From assembly GCA_017509375.1 (NCBI GenBank), contig JAFWPT010000014.1, forward strand, positions 1-7,010: a stretch of 7,010 nt of DNA, written 5' to 3'. Shown piece by piece: positions 6,986 to 7,010 of this stretch (position 1 is its first letter; each line of letters begins with the position of its first letter). Both the position numbers and the translations under genes were made by a program. This DNA is from Bacteroidales bacterium. Its GTDB lineage: Bacteria > Bacteroidota > Bacteroidia > Bacteroidales > UBA932. The notes below the pieces were generated by a model. That model had not been told where the DNA came from and did not search any database. It saw only the letters and a list, made by a program, of their open reading frames with translations.

Positions 6986-7010
6986 CTGGGGGTGCAGGGG
7001 GATGGTGTAC
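6980..7010. repeat. 31-bp direct repeat, copy 2, truncated by the window edge
   Basis: This segment matches 6877-6907 at 30 of 31 positions, with the same boundaries on the left (the bases before the shared ggtcccc differ apart from chance matches). The match runs right up to the last base of the window, so the true repeat is at least 31 bp and may be a second full 103-bp unit of a tandem array. Confidence 0.85.

Noticed and set aside
6877..7010. CRISPR array
   Set aside because: There are only two visible repeats at 103-bp period, with a 72-bp self-complementary spacer and no cas genes nearby; CRISPR spacers are about 30-40 bp and unstructured.
6877..7010. tRNA or rRNA gene
   Set aside because: No cloverleaf with a T-loop GTTCRA consensus and no recognisable rRNA segment could be found on either strand; the hairpins are simple G/C stems.

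Overview
The window looks like chromosomal DNA from a member of the Bacteroidota, probably order Bacteroidales, with moderately high GC by eye (not counted). The evidence is the protein set and the regulatory signals: a large outer-membrane beta-barrel protein with a carboxypeptidase-regulatory-like N-terminal domain (the PF14905-type architecture typical of this phylum), Pol I and TadA sequences of Bacteroidota flavour, and promoter elements matching the Bacteroides-type consensus (TTTG at -33, TAnnTTTG at -7) with no clear Shine-Dalgarno sequences.

Layout. Positions 1-2490 (minus) hold polA, DNA polymerase I, whose last ~40 codons lie beyond the left edge. A 63-bp divergent intergenic region (2491-2553) contains a perfect 15-bp palindrome that appears to supply the -33 element of both flanking promoters. 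To its right, on the plus strand, are a secreted glycerophosphodiester phosphodiesterase-family protein (2554-3396) and tadA, the tRNA adenosine deaminase (3398-3835), one base apart and so presumably one operon. Convergent to them, with only 18 bp between stop codons, is the outer-membrane beta-barrel protein (3854-6745, minus). The right end (6746-7010) is non-coding. It starts with a plain leader region and then becomes a very G-rich, hairpin-rich stretch with a 31-bp direct repeat at a period of 103 bp, cut off by the window edge.

How the genes relate. polA (replication and repair) and tadA (wobble-inosine formation) are housekeeping genes. The phosphodiesterase and the beta-barrel protein act in the cell envelope. 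Nothing shows that the four form a pathway, and no complete undescribed system is visible. The points most worth a second look are the Pol I whose 3'-5' exonuclease domain has lost its catalytic motifs, the compact palindromic divergent promoter predicted to give near-leaderless mRNAs, and the structured 103-bp repeat at the right edge.
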